64,000 nt of DNA, from assembly GCF_030542105.1 (NCBI RefSeq), contig NZ_JAUOFB010000002.1:1-64000 (forward strand). The letters are read 5' to 3'. Below the pieces are notes generated by a model. That model had not been told where the DNA came from and did no database searches. It saw nothing but the letters and a program-made list of their open reading frames with translations. Of this stretch, positions 44,501 through 53,180 are shown piece after piece (the stretch's first letter is position 1; the number at the start of each line of letters is the position of its first letter). This stretch comes from Hymenobacter sp. BT730. GTDB lineage: Bacteria > Bacteroidota > Bacteroidia > Cytophagales > Hymenobacteraceae. The translations under genes and the position numbers were made by a program.

Positions 44501-44607
44501 TTGGTTTGATTCTGTGAGGGCCGCACCTTCATGCACACGACCACAGCCTTGGTATTACCGTCATGCGCAAGTTGGCGGCCTCTTTCTCCCGGTGTAATAC
44601 CTTTTAT

Positions 44608-45609
44608 ATGCAGCTCACCGTTTTTAGTGCCCACGCCTTTGAACAGCCTTACCTGACCCAGGCTGCCCAGGAAAGCCATGAGTTGCGCTTTATTACCGAA
44701 GTATTGGGACCCGATACTGTAGAAAAGGCACAGGGCAGCACGGCCGTGGCACTTTTTACCAGCGACGATGCTTCAGCTCCGGTGCTGGAACGCCTGCACG
44801 CGCTGGGGGTGCGCTACCTAGCCGTGCGTGCCGTGGGCCACGACCAGGTAGACCTGGCCGCGGCCACCCGCCTGGGCATGCGCGTCGCAAACGTGCCCGA
44901 ATATTCTCCCTACGCCGTGGCCGAGCATGCCGTAGCGCTGATGCTGGCCCTCAATCGTCAGCTTTGCCGCGCCAACGAGCAGTTACACCGCGGCGACTTC
45001 CGCCTCGATAACCTGGTGGGTTTCGATCTGCATGGTAAAACCGTTGGTATTCTGGGCTGCGGACGCATCGGATCCGTTATGGCCAGCATTCTGCACGGGT
45101 TTGGCTGCCATCTGCTGGGAGCCGACGTAGTAGAAAACCCGGAACTGTGTCAGCGCTTCGGGCTGGCGTATGTGTCGCGCGAGGAGCTGTATGCCCAGGC
45201 CGATATTATCACGGTGCACGCCCCGCTCACGGCCCAAACGCACCACCTGCTGGATGAGGCAGCGCTGGCGCAAATGAAACCCGGCGTTATGCTGGTGAAC
45301 ACCGGCCGCGGTGGTGTCTTAGATACCAAAGCCGCCCTGGCTGCGCTGAAATCGGGGCAGATAGGCTACCTGGGGCTCGACGTATATGAGTTTGAGAAAG
45401 GGCTGTTTTTCAACGACCGTTCCCAGAAGCCACTACTGGAAACCGATGCGCTGCTCGCCGAACTGGTCACTCAGCCCAACGTACTGGTAACGGGCCACCA
45501 GGCATTTCTCACCCACGAGGCTCTCACTAACATTGCCACCACCACCATAGCCAACATCACCTGCTGGGAGCAAAAGGGAACGTGCATCAATGAGCTGCGG
45601 GGGGCATAG
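44608..45609 (+). CDS. ldhA: D-lactate dehydrogenase-like 2-hydroxyacid dehydrogenase
   Basis: 333 residues from the ATG at 44608, at the usual start of the family (MQLTVFSAHAFEQPYL). NAD-binding GCGRIG (150-155), and catalytic Arg234 (NTGRGG), Glu263 (VYEFE) and His297 (TGHQAF) are all present. The FFNDRSQ stretch is typical of fermentative LdhA enzymes, which reduce pyruvate to D-lactate with NADH. An FNR-like palindrome sits upstream, fitting low-oxygen control. Other 2-hydroxyacid specificities are possible. Convergent with kaiB. Confidence 0.88.
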   Translation: MQLTVFSAHAFEQPYLTQAAQESHELRFITEVLGPDTVEKAQGSTAVALFTSDDASAPVLERLHALGVRYLAVRAVGHDQVDLAAATRLGMRVANVPEYSPYAVAEHAVALMLALNRQLCRANEQLHRGDFRLDNLVGFDLHGKTVGILGCGRIGSVMASILHGFGCHLLGADVVENPELCQRFGLAYVSREELYAQADIITVHAPLTAQTHHLLDEAALAQMKPGVMLVNTGRGGVLDTKAALAALKSGQIGYLGLDVYEFEKGLFFNDRSQKPLLETDALLAELVTQPNVLVTGHQAFLTHEALTNIATTTIANITCWEQKGTCINELRGA

Positions 45610-45735
45610 TCATCTTTCCAAAAGCCACTATACTGGCATGCAGCCTAAGCTAACTTCTGCCCTTATTTCGGGTATTTTAGGGGCAAAAGGCGCTTTAGAA
45701 ATAGCGGGTTTAGTAGGCGGCTGATGAACCGGGAC

Positions 45736-46017
45736 TCAGGTGTACGACATAACTAAACCCAGGCCGGTGAGCACCCGGGTTTTCACGCTTAATGCCCCAA
45801 TCAGGCGGGTTTCCGGCAGCGGCCACTTACGGATCAGCGTTGGAATAGCCATAATGCCGGCCTCTTCGGCACGGTCAGGGTCAAGTTGAATATCAATGAT
45901 TTCGAGCTCGTAGGTGCCCTTTAAATCCTCTTTGCAGATGCCATTCAGCATGCCGATGGCCTCCACCGAGGTGGGGCTATTGCCGTTGACAAAGAGCTGA
46001 AGAATGGGTTTGGCCAT
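45736..46017 (-). CDS. kaiB: KaiB clock-type protein
   Basis: 93 residues from the ATG at 46017. Thioredoxin-like KaiB fold: LQLFVNGNSPTSVEAIGML, YELEIIDIQLDPDRAEEAGIMAIPTLIRKWPLPETRLIGAL-type core with the cis-Pro segment, followed by VLTGLGL. KaiB binds the CI ring of KaiC in cyanobacteria. It lies 57 bases after kaiC on the same strand, the reverse of the cyanobacterial kaiB-kaiC order. No KaiA gene is present in the window. Confidence 0.9.
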   Translation of the reverse strand: MAKPILQLFVNGNSPTSVEAIGMLNGICKEDLKGTYELEIIDIQLDPDRAEEAGIMAIPTLIRKWPLPETRLIGALSVKTRVLTGLGLVMSYT

Positions 46018-46074
46018 GGAATAGGGTGAAAACACCCGGTGTGTGCGTGTTTGCTGTGTTACAGGAGCCGATTA

Positions 46075-47535
46075 CTAAAGCTTATGCACTGGCGCAATGC
46101 CGGTAAGTATGCCGCTGACGCCCGTAAAAGGAGCGCCCAGGTTCAGGCCCTTGTCATCAATGGTGAACCCGCGAATGGAGGAGTCGTGCTTGGAGCCGCG
46201 CATCTTCAGCACGGAAAGGCTACGCTGCATATCACCCGACATCTCCACATAGCGCAGCAGTATAATAGTATCAGTGAGTGGGGAGATGTTACCCTCTGTA
46301 TCGGACGTGCCACCCGAGAGTAGCGTGGTAGTAACGGTGAGCAGGCAGGTAATTTGCTGATGCTTCAGAAAGGAAGTAAGGCCAATAACAAACTCGCGGA
46401 AGGCCTTATCGGTGCTGGTGCGCGAGAGGGCCGAAAGGCTGTCTAAAGCAATTCGGTCAGGCTTGAATTCCTCCACCAGCCGCTGAATGTGCAGATAGTG
46501 GTCTTCCAGCGAAGACACTTCCGGGTAAAGACATTCCACTTTCAGGGAGCCGTCGGCTTCAAGGCCGGCAAAGTCGTAACCCCATCCGGCAGCATTGCGG
46601 AAGATCTGCTCACGGCTTTCCTCAAAGGCCAGCAGTAGGGCCCTTTCCTTCCGCTCCCGTACTCCGTTCAGAAAGCTGGCCACTAGCAGCGTCTTGCCCG
46701 CTCCAATTGAGCCAGATACCAGCACTATGGAGTCGCGGTAGAAACCGCCCCCACACATTTCATCCAGCTTGGCCACGCCCGAGGTGACGCGCACTCCCGA
46801 GGAGCGGTAGCGCAGATCCATTGCCGAGAGTGGGATGATAACAATGCCCCGCTCAGGTACGATGGTATACAGATTTTCGCCTTTCTCGTGTTTACTGCCC
46901 CGGAATTTGAGAATTTCAATGGTGCGACGCCGCTTTTCATCGTAAAGCACGTTGCGCAGGATGATGACGTTGTCCGTGAGAAACTCCTCCACCCCCGAAC
47001 GTGACACCCGCCCATACTCCTCGCTGCGCTCAGTGGTAATGAGCGAGGTAGCCCGCAGGCGCCCCAGGGTTTGGGTTACCTGGAACAGCTCGCGCCGAAA
47101 GCTGTTCATCTCCGGGTATTGGGCAAACACATTGCCCATCGAGTCCAACACCACGCGCTGAGCATTGCACTTGGTTACGGCCCGCTCCAGGCGCACCTGA
47201 AAGGCACTTAAATCATAGGTGCCCACCGTCACCGGCGCGTCGCCATCCTTGGGAGAAGCATCGAGAAACACCCATTTGCCATCCTTTTCCCACTGGTCTA
47301 TATCCCAGCCCAGGCTGCGCAGATTAAGGCGGATGTCTTCTACCTGCTCTTCAAAGGTGACGAACACACCCGCCTGGTCAAAGTGCTGAATGCCCATGGC
47401 CAGAAACTGCGACCCGAATAATGTTTTGCCGCAGCCGGGGCTGCCCGCTAGCAGGGTGGTACGGCCCAGAGGTAAGCCTCCGTCGGAAATGTGGTCGAAG
47501 GCTGCTATGCCGGTGGCCAGCTTCTGAATGGTCAT
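46075..47535 (-). CDS. kaiC: KaiC-family double-domain circadian clock ATPase
   Basis: 486 residues with the duplicated CI/CII RecA-type layout. CI: Walker A GSPGCGKT (31-38), catalytic Glu62-Glu63. CII: Walker A GSIGAGKT (275-282), Glu305-Glu306. In CII the phosphosite region reads DTEGNISPLTDT (412-423): Thr413 matches cyanobacterial T426 and Ser418 matches S431, but Pro419 stands where T432 should be. The dual phosphorylation cycle therefore cannot run as in cyanobacteria, though Ser phosphorylation remains possible. Cyanobacterial KaiC has a C-terminal KaiA-binding tail; here the protein ends soon after, consistent with the absence of KaiA. Cotranscribed with kaiB. Confidence 0.93.
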   Translation of the reverse strand: MTIQKLATGIAAFDHISDGGLPLGRTTLLAGSPGCGKTLFGSQFLAMGIQHFDQAGVFVTFEEQVEDIRLNLRSLGWDIDQWEKDGKWVFLDASPKDGDAPVTVGTYDLSAFQVRLERAVTKCNAQRVVLDSMGNVFAQYPEMNSFRRELFQVTQTLGRLRATSLITTERSEEYGRVSRSGVEEFLTDNVIILRNVLYDEKRRRTIEILKFRGSKHEKGENLYTIVPERGIVIIPLSAMDLRYRSSGVRVTSGVAKLDEMCGGGFYRDSIVLVSGSIGAGKTLLVASFLNGVRERKERALLLAFEESREQIFRNAAGWGYDFAGLEADGSLKVECLYPEVSSLEDHYLHIQRLVEEFKPDRIALDSLSALSRTSTDKAFREFVIGLTSFLKHQQITCLLTVTTTLLSGGTSDTEGNISPLTDTIILLRYVEMSGDMQRSLSVLKMRGSKHDSSIRGFTIDDKGLNLGAPFTGVSGILTGIAPVHKL

Positions 47536-47798
47536 CTACTAATCGGAAGGGAAGGTGGAAGAAGCGCCTTAAAGCTGCGCAGGGGCAGGTAGAGCCGGAG
47601 CCGCTTATTATGCCCACTCCGACTGGGGGAGGGCACTGCCCTGCTCCGCATTACTGGTAAAAGTACATTAAATACTCCCTGAAAATCAGAAAATTTCATT
47701 TACCGGCCGCCAGCGGTACTCCCTGGACCCAGGAGGTTAGTTCCCAGAGGGTGCTTCCATGCTTTGTATCATCCGTTTATAGGCAATCAGAAAAGGCG

Positions 47799-50210
47799 CT
47801 AACCCTTGGAGACAGGCGCTGTCTGCTGGCCGGTTTCCGCCAGCACCATATTCTGAATGCCCTGCAGTAAAGCATCCGGCGTAAAGGAAATACTGTCGAT
47901 ACCCTGGGCCACCAGGAACTGCGCAAACTCCGGGTAGTCACTGGGGGCCTGGCCACAAAGGCCAATCTTCAAGCCGCTCTGGTGCGCCGCCTTTATGACC
48001 TGGTGCAGCAGCCGCTTCACCGCCGGGTTATTTTCATCAAACAGTTGACCAATGATGGCTGAATCCCGGTCAATGCCCAAGGTGAGCTGCGTCAGGTCAT
48101 TGGAGCCGATGGAAAACCCATCGAACACGGTGGCAAACTGCTCGGCCAGCAGCACGTTGCTGGGAATTTCGGCCATGACATAGATTTCCAGCCCGTTTAC
48201 CCCCCGCACCAGCCCAAAGTCGCGCATAATATCCACTACTTTCTGGCCTTCCTCCACCGTGCGACAGAAAGGAATCATGGCCTTTACGTTGGTGAGGCCC
48301 AGCGTGTCGCGCACCCGTTTCAGGGCTTCACACTCCAGCCGGAAACCGTCGCAGTAGGCGGGGTGGTAGTAGCGCGAGGCGCCCCGGAAGCCCAGCATGG
48401 GGTTTTCTTCCTCCGGCTCAAACTGCCGCCCGCCCAACAGGTTAGCGTATTCATTGGTCTTGAAGTCGCTCATGCGCACTATTACATCCTTGGGGAAAAA
48501 CGCGGCGGCCACCAGTGCTATGGCCTGCGACAACTTCTCCACGAAATACTCCGATTTGGATGAGTAGTAGCGCGTCAATTTATCAATCTCCTGACGCGCG
48601 GCTTCATCCTTCAGCTCGTCAAACTTGACCAGAGCCATAGGATGAATGCGGATGTTGCTGCTGATAGCGAATTCCATGCGCATTAGCCCCACGCCCTGGT
48701 TAGGGTAGCGCGAAAGCCGTATGGCCTGATCGGGGTCGGCCAGAATAAACATGGGCTTGGTGCGCGGCAGCCGGATGGTACTCAGGTTGATGGTGGTTTC
48801 CTGCCAGGGCAGCTCACCGGCAAACACCTGACCCTCGTCGCCCTCGGCGCAGGAAACAGTAATGCGCTGCCCATCCTGAATCTGCTGGGTGGCGTTGCCG
48901 GTGCCCACCACGGCCGAGAGGCCCAACTCCCGGGCTACAATGGCCGCGTGGCTGGTGCGCCCTCCCTGGTTGGTAACCAGTACGGAGGCTTTGCGCATCA
49001 CCGTGTTCCAGTCGGGGTTAGTGATGTCGGCCACCAGAATGTCGCCGGGCTGCAGGCGGTGGCCTTCGGCGGGAGAGGACAGGATGCGCGCTATACCGGA
49101 GGCTATCTGATGCCCCACGGCTTTGCCCACCGCCAGAACGGGGCCGCGCTCTTTCAGGTGATATTCGTGCAATTGCAGCTCCTGGTGGCCGTGGTGCACG
49201 GTTTCCGGGCGGGCCTGCACAATGTAGAGTTGGTTGTTCTGGCCGTCTTTAGCCCATTCTATATCCATGGGCTGGCCGTAGTGCTCCTCAATCAGCAGGC
49301 ACCAGCGGCCCAGTTGTTCGGCTTCGGCATCAGTGAGCACAAACTGCGCCTGCTGCTCCGGAGGCGTGGGCACATTTTCAATAGTAGGGCCGGGGCCAGT
49401 GTGCGCCGCAGCATAGCGCATGGTACGGGCCTTGTCGCCCAGCTTTTTACTAACCAGCGACTGGTGCCCGGCCCGCATGGAAGTCTTAAAAAGGTAAAAC
49501 TCATCGGGGTTCACGGCGCCCTGCACCACGTTTTCGCCCAGCCCCCAACTGCCCGTCAGGTAAATCATGGGCTCAAAGCCAGTTTCGGGCTCAATGGTAA
49601 ACGCCACCCCCGCCGAGGCCAGATCAGAGCGCACCATGCGCTGCACGCCCACTGATAAAGCCACCTGCATGTGCGGGAAGCCATTCTGAATGCGGTATTT
49701 GATGGCCCGGTCGTTAAACAGCGACACGTAGCATCGGCGGCAAGCCTCCAGCACCGCGTCTGTGCCTTCGATGTTCAGAAATGAGTCGTGCTGGCCTGCA
49801 AAGCTGGCGGAGGGCAGGTCTTCGGCCGTAGCGCTGCTGCGGACTGCTACTTGGGCGCCGGTCGGCGTATCGGCGCTAAGTTGCTGATAAGCGGCAGTAA
49901 TGGCAGCGCGTACTGGCTCCGGTATGGTAGCATTCTGCACCAATGCCCGGGCAGCAGTTCCTACCTCGTGCAGGTTGCTGAACTCCTGGGCATCGACGGT
50001 ATGCAGAAGGGTGGTAAGCTTCTCCCGAATGTCGGTTTCATCGAGCAGCAGCCAATACGCGGCGGCCGTGGTGGCAAATCCATCCGGCACGTTGATGCCT
50101 TTTGGCGTCAGCTGGTTGAACAGCTCGCCCAACGAGGCATTTTTGCCGCCAACTATGGCTACCTCGCTGCTGGATAAATCCCGGAAAGGAATAGTGTAGG
50201 TCGCGTCCAT
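47799..50210 (-). CDS. ppsA: Phosphoenolpyruvate synthase
   Basis: 803 residues, normal for PEP synthase. N-terminal ATP-binding domain (about 1-340; VGGKNASLGEL, VRSSATAEDLPSASFAGQHDSFLN), swivelling phosphohistidine domain with GGRTSHAAIVARE (His421), and C-terminal TIM barrel with MVRMSDFKTNEY-like and FSIGSNDLTQLTLGIDRDS, ending in LCGQAPSDYP, whose Cys is the usual proton donor. It converts pyruvate plus ATP to PEP for gluconeogenesis. An FNR-like palindrome lies 83 bases upstream of the start, and kaiC follows 263 bases downstream. Confidence 0.95.
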   Translation of the reverse strand: MDATYTIPFRDLSSSEVAIVGGKNASLGELFNQLTPKGINVPDGFATTAAAYWLLLDETDIREKLTTLLHTVDAQEFSNLHEVGTAARALVQNATIPEPVRAAITAAYQQLSADTPTGAQVAVRSSATAEDLPSASFAGQHDSFLNIEGTDAVLEACRRCYVSLFNDRAIKYRIQNGFPHMQVALSVGVQRMVRSDLASAGVAFTIEPETGFEPMIYLTGSWGLGENVVQGAVNPDEFYLFKTSMRAGHQSLVSKKLGDKARTMRYAAAHTGPGPTIENVPTPPEQQAQFVLTDAEAEQLGRWCLLIEEHYGQPMDIEWAKDGQNNQLYIVQARPETVHHGHQELQLHEYHLKERGPVLAVGKAVGHQIASGIARILSSPAEGHRLQPGDILVADITNPDWNTVMRKASVLVTNQGGRTSHAAIVARELGLSAVVGTGNATQQIQDGQRITVSCAEGDEGQVFAGELPWQETTINLSTIRLPRTKPMFILADPDQAIRLSRYPNQGVGLMRMEFAISSNIRIHPMALVKFDELKDEAARQEIDKLTRYYSSKSEYFVEKLSQAIALVAAAFFPKDVIVRMSDFKTNEYANLLGGRQFEPEEENPMLGFRGASRYYHPAYCDGFRLECEALKRVRDTLGLTNVKAMIPFCRTVEEGQKVVDIMRDFGLVRGVNGLEIYVMAEIPSNVLLAEQFATVFDGFSIGSNDLTQLTLGIDRDSAIIGQLFDENNPAVKRLLHQVIKAAHQSGLKIGLCGQAPSDYPEFAQFLVAQGIDSISFTPDALLQGIQNMVLAETGQQTAPVSKG

Positions 50211-50292
50211 GACTGTTCTCGCAATACGGCCGGGTTACTGGCAGCCAGTGAGGAGGAATCGTTAAGATGCGGGGGATAAAGGGCTTATGCGT

Positions 50293-50304
50293 TGATATAT
50301 ATCA
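50293..50304. promoter_or_regulatory. FNR/CRP-like palindrome upstream of ppsA
   Basis: TGATATATATCA, identical to 44489-44500. With flanks TTGAT-ATAT-ATCAT, 9 of 10 to the FNR consensus. It lies between the ExbD-like gene's end (50390) and the ppsA start (50210), centred about 88 bases before the ppsA start codon. Confidence 0.6.
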
Positions 50305-50389
50305 TAGGGGGAGGTGACATTGGTCAGGCATATGTACACTCATGAAGAAGGTATATGAAAGAAGCTTATCAGCCGGAGAATAGAGTTTG

Positions 50390-51058
50390 CTATTCCATTT
50401 CAGTCACAAACTTTACTCGTCGAATACCTATCTCTTCAAATTGGTGAATCAAAGCCATAACCCGATGAGAAGGAACCGTTTTATCAGCTCGAATAGCAAG
50501 AGCACGACCTGTATCATTTTCCGGCTCTACTCCCAGATCCGGTGGCGGAGATAATGTATTTGCGGGGCTTTGATTCTCCACTTCCTGAAGCCCGGCTAAG
50601 AGAAGTTCTGTTAATAGCCCTGAATCGTTTTCAAGCGTTAGTGGAATTCCATTAAGCTGTAGCTGACGCCGTGCAGGTGGCATATCGAGCCACTTTGGCA
50701 ATTGCCTAACATCCTGACTGAGAAAAGGCAACTGTTCAAGCTGCTCTTCTTGTTGCGGTGTGAACAAGACGTTGTGCTGTTTTGCTACCCGTTGTATAAT
50801 GGCTGCTAACAGGTGCGGCTGGTTTGCAGAAAGGTGAAACCTGTCCTGCGCATCAAGGTGAACTATAAGGGCATATTCAAGCCCTTTAGAGCAGTTATTA
50901 CTGCAAGTAGGAGTATTTACATAAGGAGCCGTAATGGGCGACGGACCCGTAGAAGTCAGCATATAGAATAGCACCACCATCAGCCACACCCCAAAGAAAA
51001 TAACTGACCCGAACTCGAGGGTTAGCACACGACGGAGGGAATATGAAGTAGTGCGCAT
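50390..51058 (-). CDS. Orphan ExbD/TolR-like protein
   Basis: 222 residues from the ATG at 51058 (the preceding TTG is ignored). One N-terminal membrane helix (about 18-36), then a periplasmic part beginning YALIVHLDAQDRFHL and a C-terminal RALAIRADKTVPSHRVMALIHQFEEIGIRRVKFVTE-type strand-helix that is diagnostic of ExbD/TolR. Between them is an extra ~85-residue, Pro/Gln-rich insert, so the protein is much longer than usual (~140). The charged Asp expected in the TM helix is not obvious (the helix reads GVWLMVVLFYML). No ExbB/TolQ gene is present. Composition is AT-richer than neighbours. Confidence 0.72.
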   Translation of the reverse strand: MRTTSYSLRRVLTLEFGSVIFFGVWLMVVLFYMLTSTGPSPITAPYVNTPTCSNNCSKGLEYALIVHLDAQDRFHLSANQPHLLAAIIQRVAKQHNVLFTPQQEEQLEQLPFLSQDVRQLPKWLDMPPARRQLQLNGIPLTLENDSGLLTELLLAGLQEVENQSPANTLSPPPDLGVEPENDTGRALAIRADKTVPSHRVMALIHQFEEIGIRRVKFVTEME

Positions 51059-51094
51059 CAATTGTTTAGATAGTTGACCGAATCAATGTAACGA

Positions 51095-51123
51095 AAAAGG
51101 GCGAAGCTATGCTTCGCCCTTTT
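51095..51123 (-). terminator. Terminator of the ABC exporter gene
   Basis: Stem AAGGGCGAAGC with its complement, tight loop, and T run on the minus strand; lies 21 bases after the stop at 51144. Confidence 0.88.
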
Positions 51124-51143
51124 CTCAGATGATATGGGAAGCC

Positions 51144-52979
51144 TTAACTCAGCTCAAACTGCAGCTTCAGTAAATTCGCATACAGGCCATTCTCATTGTG
51201 AGCCAGCTCATCATGGGTGCCTTGCTCCACAATGCGGCCGCCATCAATCACCAGAATCTTGTCCACTTTGCGGATGGTGCTCAGCCGGTGGGCAATGATG
51301 ATGCTGGTGCGGTTCTGCATCAGCTCGTCCATGGCCTGCTGCACCAGCTTTTCACTCTCGGAGTCGAGGGCGGAGGTGGCTTCATCCAGAATCAGGATGG
51401 CGGGGTTTTTCAGGATGGCGCGGGCAATGGCCACGCGCTGGCGCTGGCCGCCGGAGAGCTTCACGCCCCGCTCGCCTACCAGCGTGTCCAGGCCCTCGGG
51501 GAAGGTGGAGATGAACTGCCAAGCGTTGGCCTTGCGGGCGGCTGTGATAATCTCCTCGTCCGTAGCGTTGGTTTTGCCATAGGCAATGTTCTCCCGAATG
51601 GACCCACCAAACAGCAGGGTTTCCTGGGGCACAATGCCGATGTGGCTGCGCAGCTCCGTCAGGTCGAACTGGCGGATGTCGTGGCCGTCGATGAGGATTT
51701 TACCGCTACTTAGCTCGTAAAACTGCATCAGCAGCTGTACAATGGTGCTTTTGCCGGAGCCACTGGGGCCTACCAGCGCAATTTTCTCGCCGGCCTGAAT
51801 ATCGAAGGTAATGTCTTTGAGCACCGCCAGATCGGGGCGGGTAGGGTAGCTGAAGGCCACGTGGCGGTAGTCGATGTCGCCGCGCACTTGGAGCGGGGCA
51901 GTACCGGCCACGCGGGCGCGGTGCGTAGGCTCGGAGGGCTCATCCAGAATTTCCAGAATCCGCTCGGAGGCGCCCAATGTGCTTTGCACTTTGCCGTACA
52001 GCTCGCCCAGGCCGCCTACCGAAGCGCCAATAAAGATGGTGTAGAGCGCAAAAGACGTCAGGTCACCGATAGTCATTTGACCGGCGGCTACCAGGGAGGC
52101 GGCGCGCCACAGCACCAGAATAATGCCACCAAACAGGCCGATAATGACGAACGACACAAAGCCGCCGCGGTAGAGGTTGCTTTTCAGCGCTGCCCGCACC
52201 GTATTGGTAAGCGAGGCAGAGTAGCGGCGGGTTTCAAACTGCTCGTTGGTGAAGGCCTTCACCGTGTTAATGCCCTGCAGCGTTTCTTCCACAATAACGT
52301 TGGTCTTAGCCAGCTCATCCTGCGTGGCTTTGGCCAACACCCGAATTTTGCGCCCGAACACCATGGCCAGCACCACAATGGGCGGGAAGGTGAGCAGCAT
52401 AAACATCGACAGCTTCACCGACACCATCATGATGAACACGATGCCCACCACCAAGGTCATAATCTGCCGGAACAGCTCGGCCAGGGTCAGCGAAAAAGAA
52501 TCCTGAATCTGGCTGACATCGGAAGTGATGCGCGAGGTGATGGCGCCCACCCGGTTCTTCTCGAAGTACGGAATGGGTAGGCTCACGAACTTGCCGTAAA
52601 GCGCCTGCCGGATATCACGCACCGTAAACTCACTTACCTGCGTGAAAAACCAGATGCGGCCAAACGAAAACAGCCCCTGGAAGACAATGATGACAAACAG
52701 GCCCAGCGCAATCTGATTGATAGAAATGGCGCTGCCATTGGGGAGGATGAAGGGCTTGCCGTTAGCGGTGTCCGTAAGCTTGCCAATTACCCAGGGGAAG
52801 CACATAACGGTAGCGCTGGACAAGGCCAGCAGCACCATGCCCACAATGAATTTGGTCCGATACGGTAGTACATAGCGGAAAATCCGCAGGGCTTTCTGCA
52901 GATTCTCTTTCGTTAATTTCTTCTTGGGTACATCCGGATCAAGGGTTGTACCGCTGGTATTCATTCCGCTTCGGGCCAT
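51144..52979 (-). CDS. ABC exporter, fused membrane and ATPase domains (MsbA/BmrA-like)
   Basis: 611 residues. Six-helix membrane domain (about 40-330), then nucleotide-binding domain with Walker A GPSGSGKST (404-412), Q-loop PQET, signature LSGGQ (508-512), Walker B ILILDEATSALDS (527-539) and H-loop His564. A half-transporter that should act as a homodimer; MsbA-type lipid flipping or drug export cannot be separated from sequence. The start region (TLDPDVPKKKLTKENL) is polar. A paired-repeat element lies immediately upstream. Confidence 0.95.
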   Translation of the reverse strand: MARSGMNTSGTTLDPDVPKKKLTKENLQKALRIFRYVLPYRTKFIVGMVLLALSSATVMCFPWVIGKLTDTANGKPFILPNGSAISINQIALGLFVIIVFQGLFSFGRIWFFTQVSEFTVRDIRQALYGKFVSLPIPYFEKNRVGAITSRITSDVSQIQDSFSLTLAELFRQIMTLVVGIVFIMMVSVKLSMFMLLTFPPIVVLAMVFGRKIRVLAKATQDELAKTNVIVEETLQGINTVKAFTNEQFETRRYSASLTNTVRAALKSNLYRGGFVSFVIIGLFGGIILVLWRAASLVAAGQMTIGDLTSFALYTIFIGASVGGLGELYGKVQSTLGASERILEILDEPSEPTHRARVAGTAPLQVRGDIDYRHVAFSYPTRPDLAVLKDITFDIQAGEKIALVGPSGSGKSTIVQLLMQFYELSSGKILIDGHDIRQFDLTELRSHIGIVPQETLLFGGSIRENIAYGKTNATDEEIITAARKANAWQFISTFPEGLDTLVGERGVKLSGGQRQRVAIARAILKNPAILILDEATSALDSESEKLVQQAMDELMQNRTSIIIAHRLSTIRKVDKILVIDGGRIVEQGTHDELAHNENGLYANLLKLQFELS

Positions 52980-53015
52980 GTTTGGGGTATTCGGAGCTAT
53001 ATATCGGATGGGACT

Positions 53016-53148
53016 AGTTCCCCTCCTCAGATGAGGAGGGGTGCCCGAAGGGCGGGGTGGTTGACTGTCGTTGAACGATAACTAACTCTAGGTTTCTAGC
53101 TCTAGTTTTCAACCACCCCTAGCCCCTCCTCATCTGAGGAGGGGAACT
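53016..53148. repeat. Paired inverted REP-like intergenic element
   Basis: Left half 53016-53063 and right half 53109-53148 are inverted copies of one motif. Each has a stem of CCCCTCCTCA / TGAGGAGGGG and an end GGGGTGGTTGA; the left copy also has a GCCCGAAGGGC hairpin between them. About 45 bases separate the halves. A diverged relative lies at 13188-13346. I recall similar short repeats scattered in Hymenobacter genomes; this is memory, not a search. Confidence 0.8.
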
Positions 53149-53180
53149 AACTTTTAACTCGTAGCTCTACTCATTGAGGG

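Noticed and set aside
45638..45724. 28-codon frame between ldhA and kaiB
   Set aside because: Hydrophobic and open, but so short that chance is the better explanation; no start signal, no coupling and it points towards a convergent gene.
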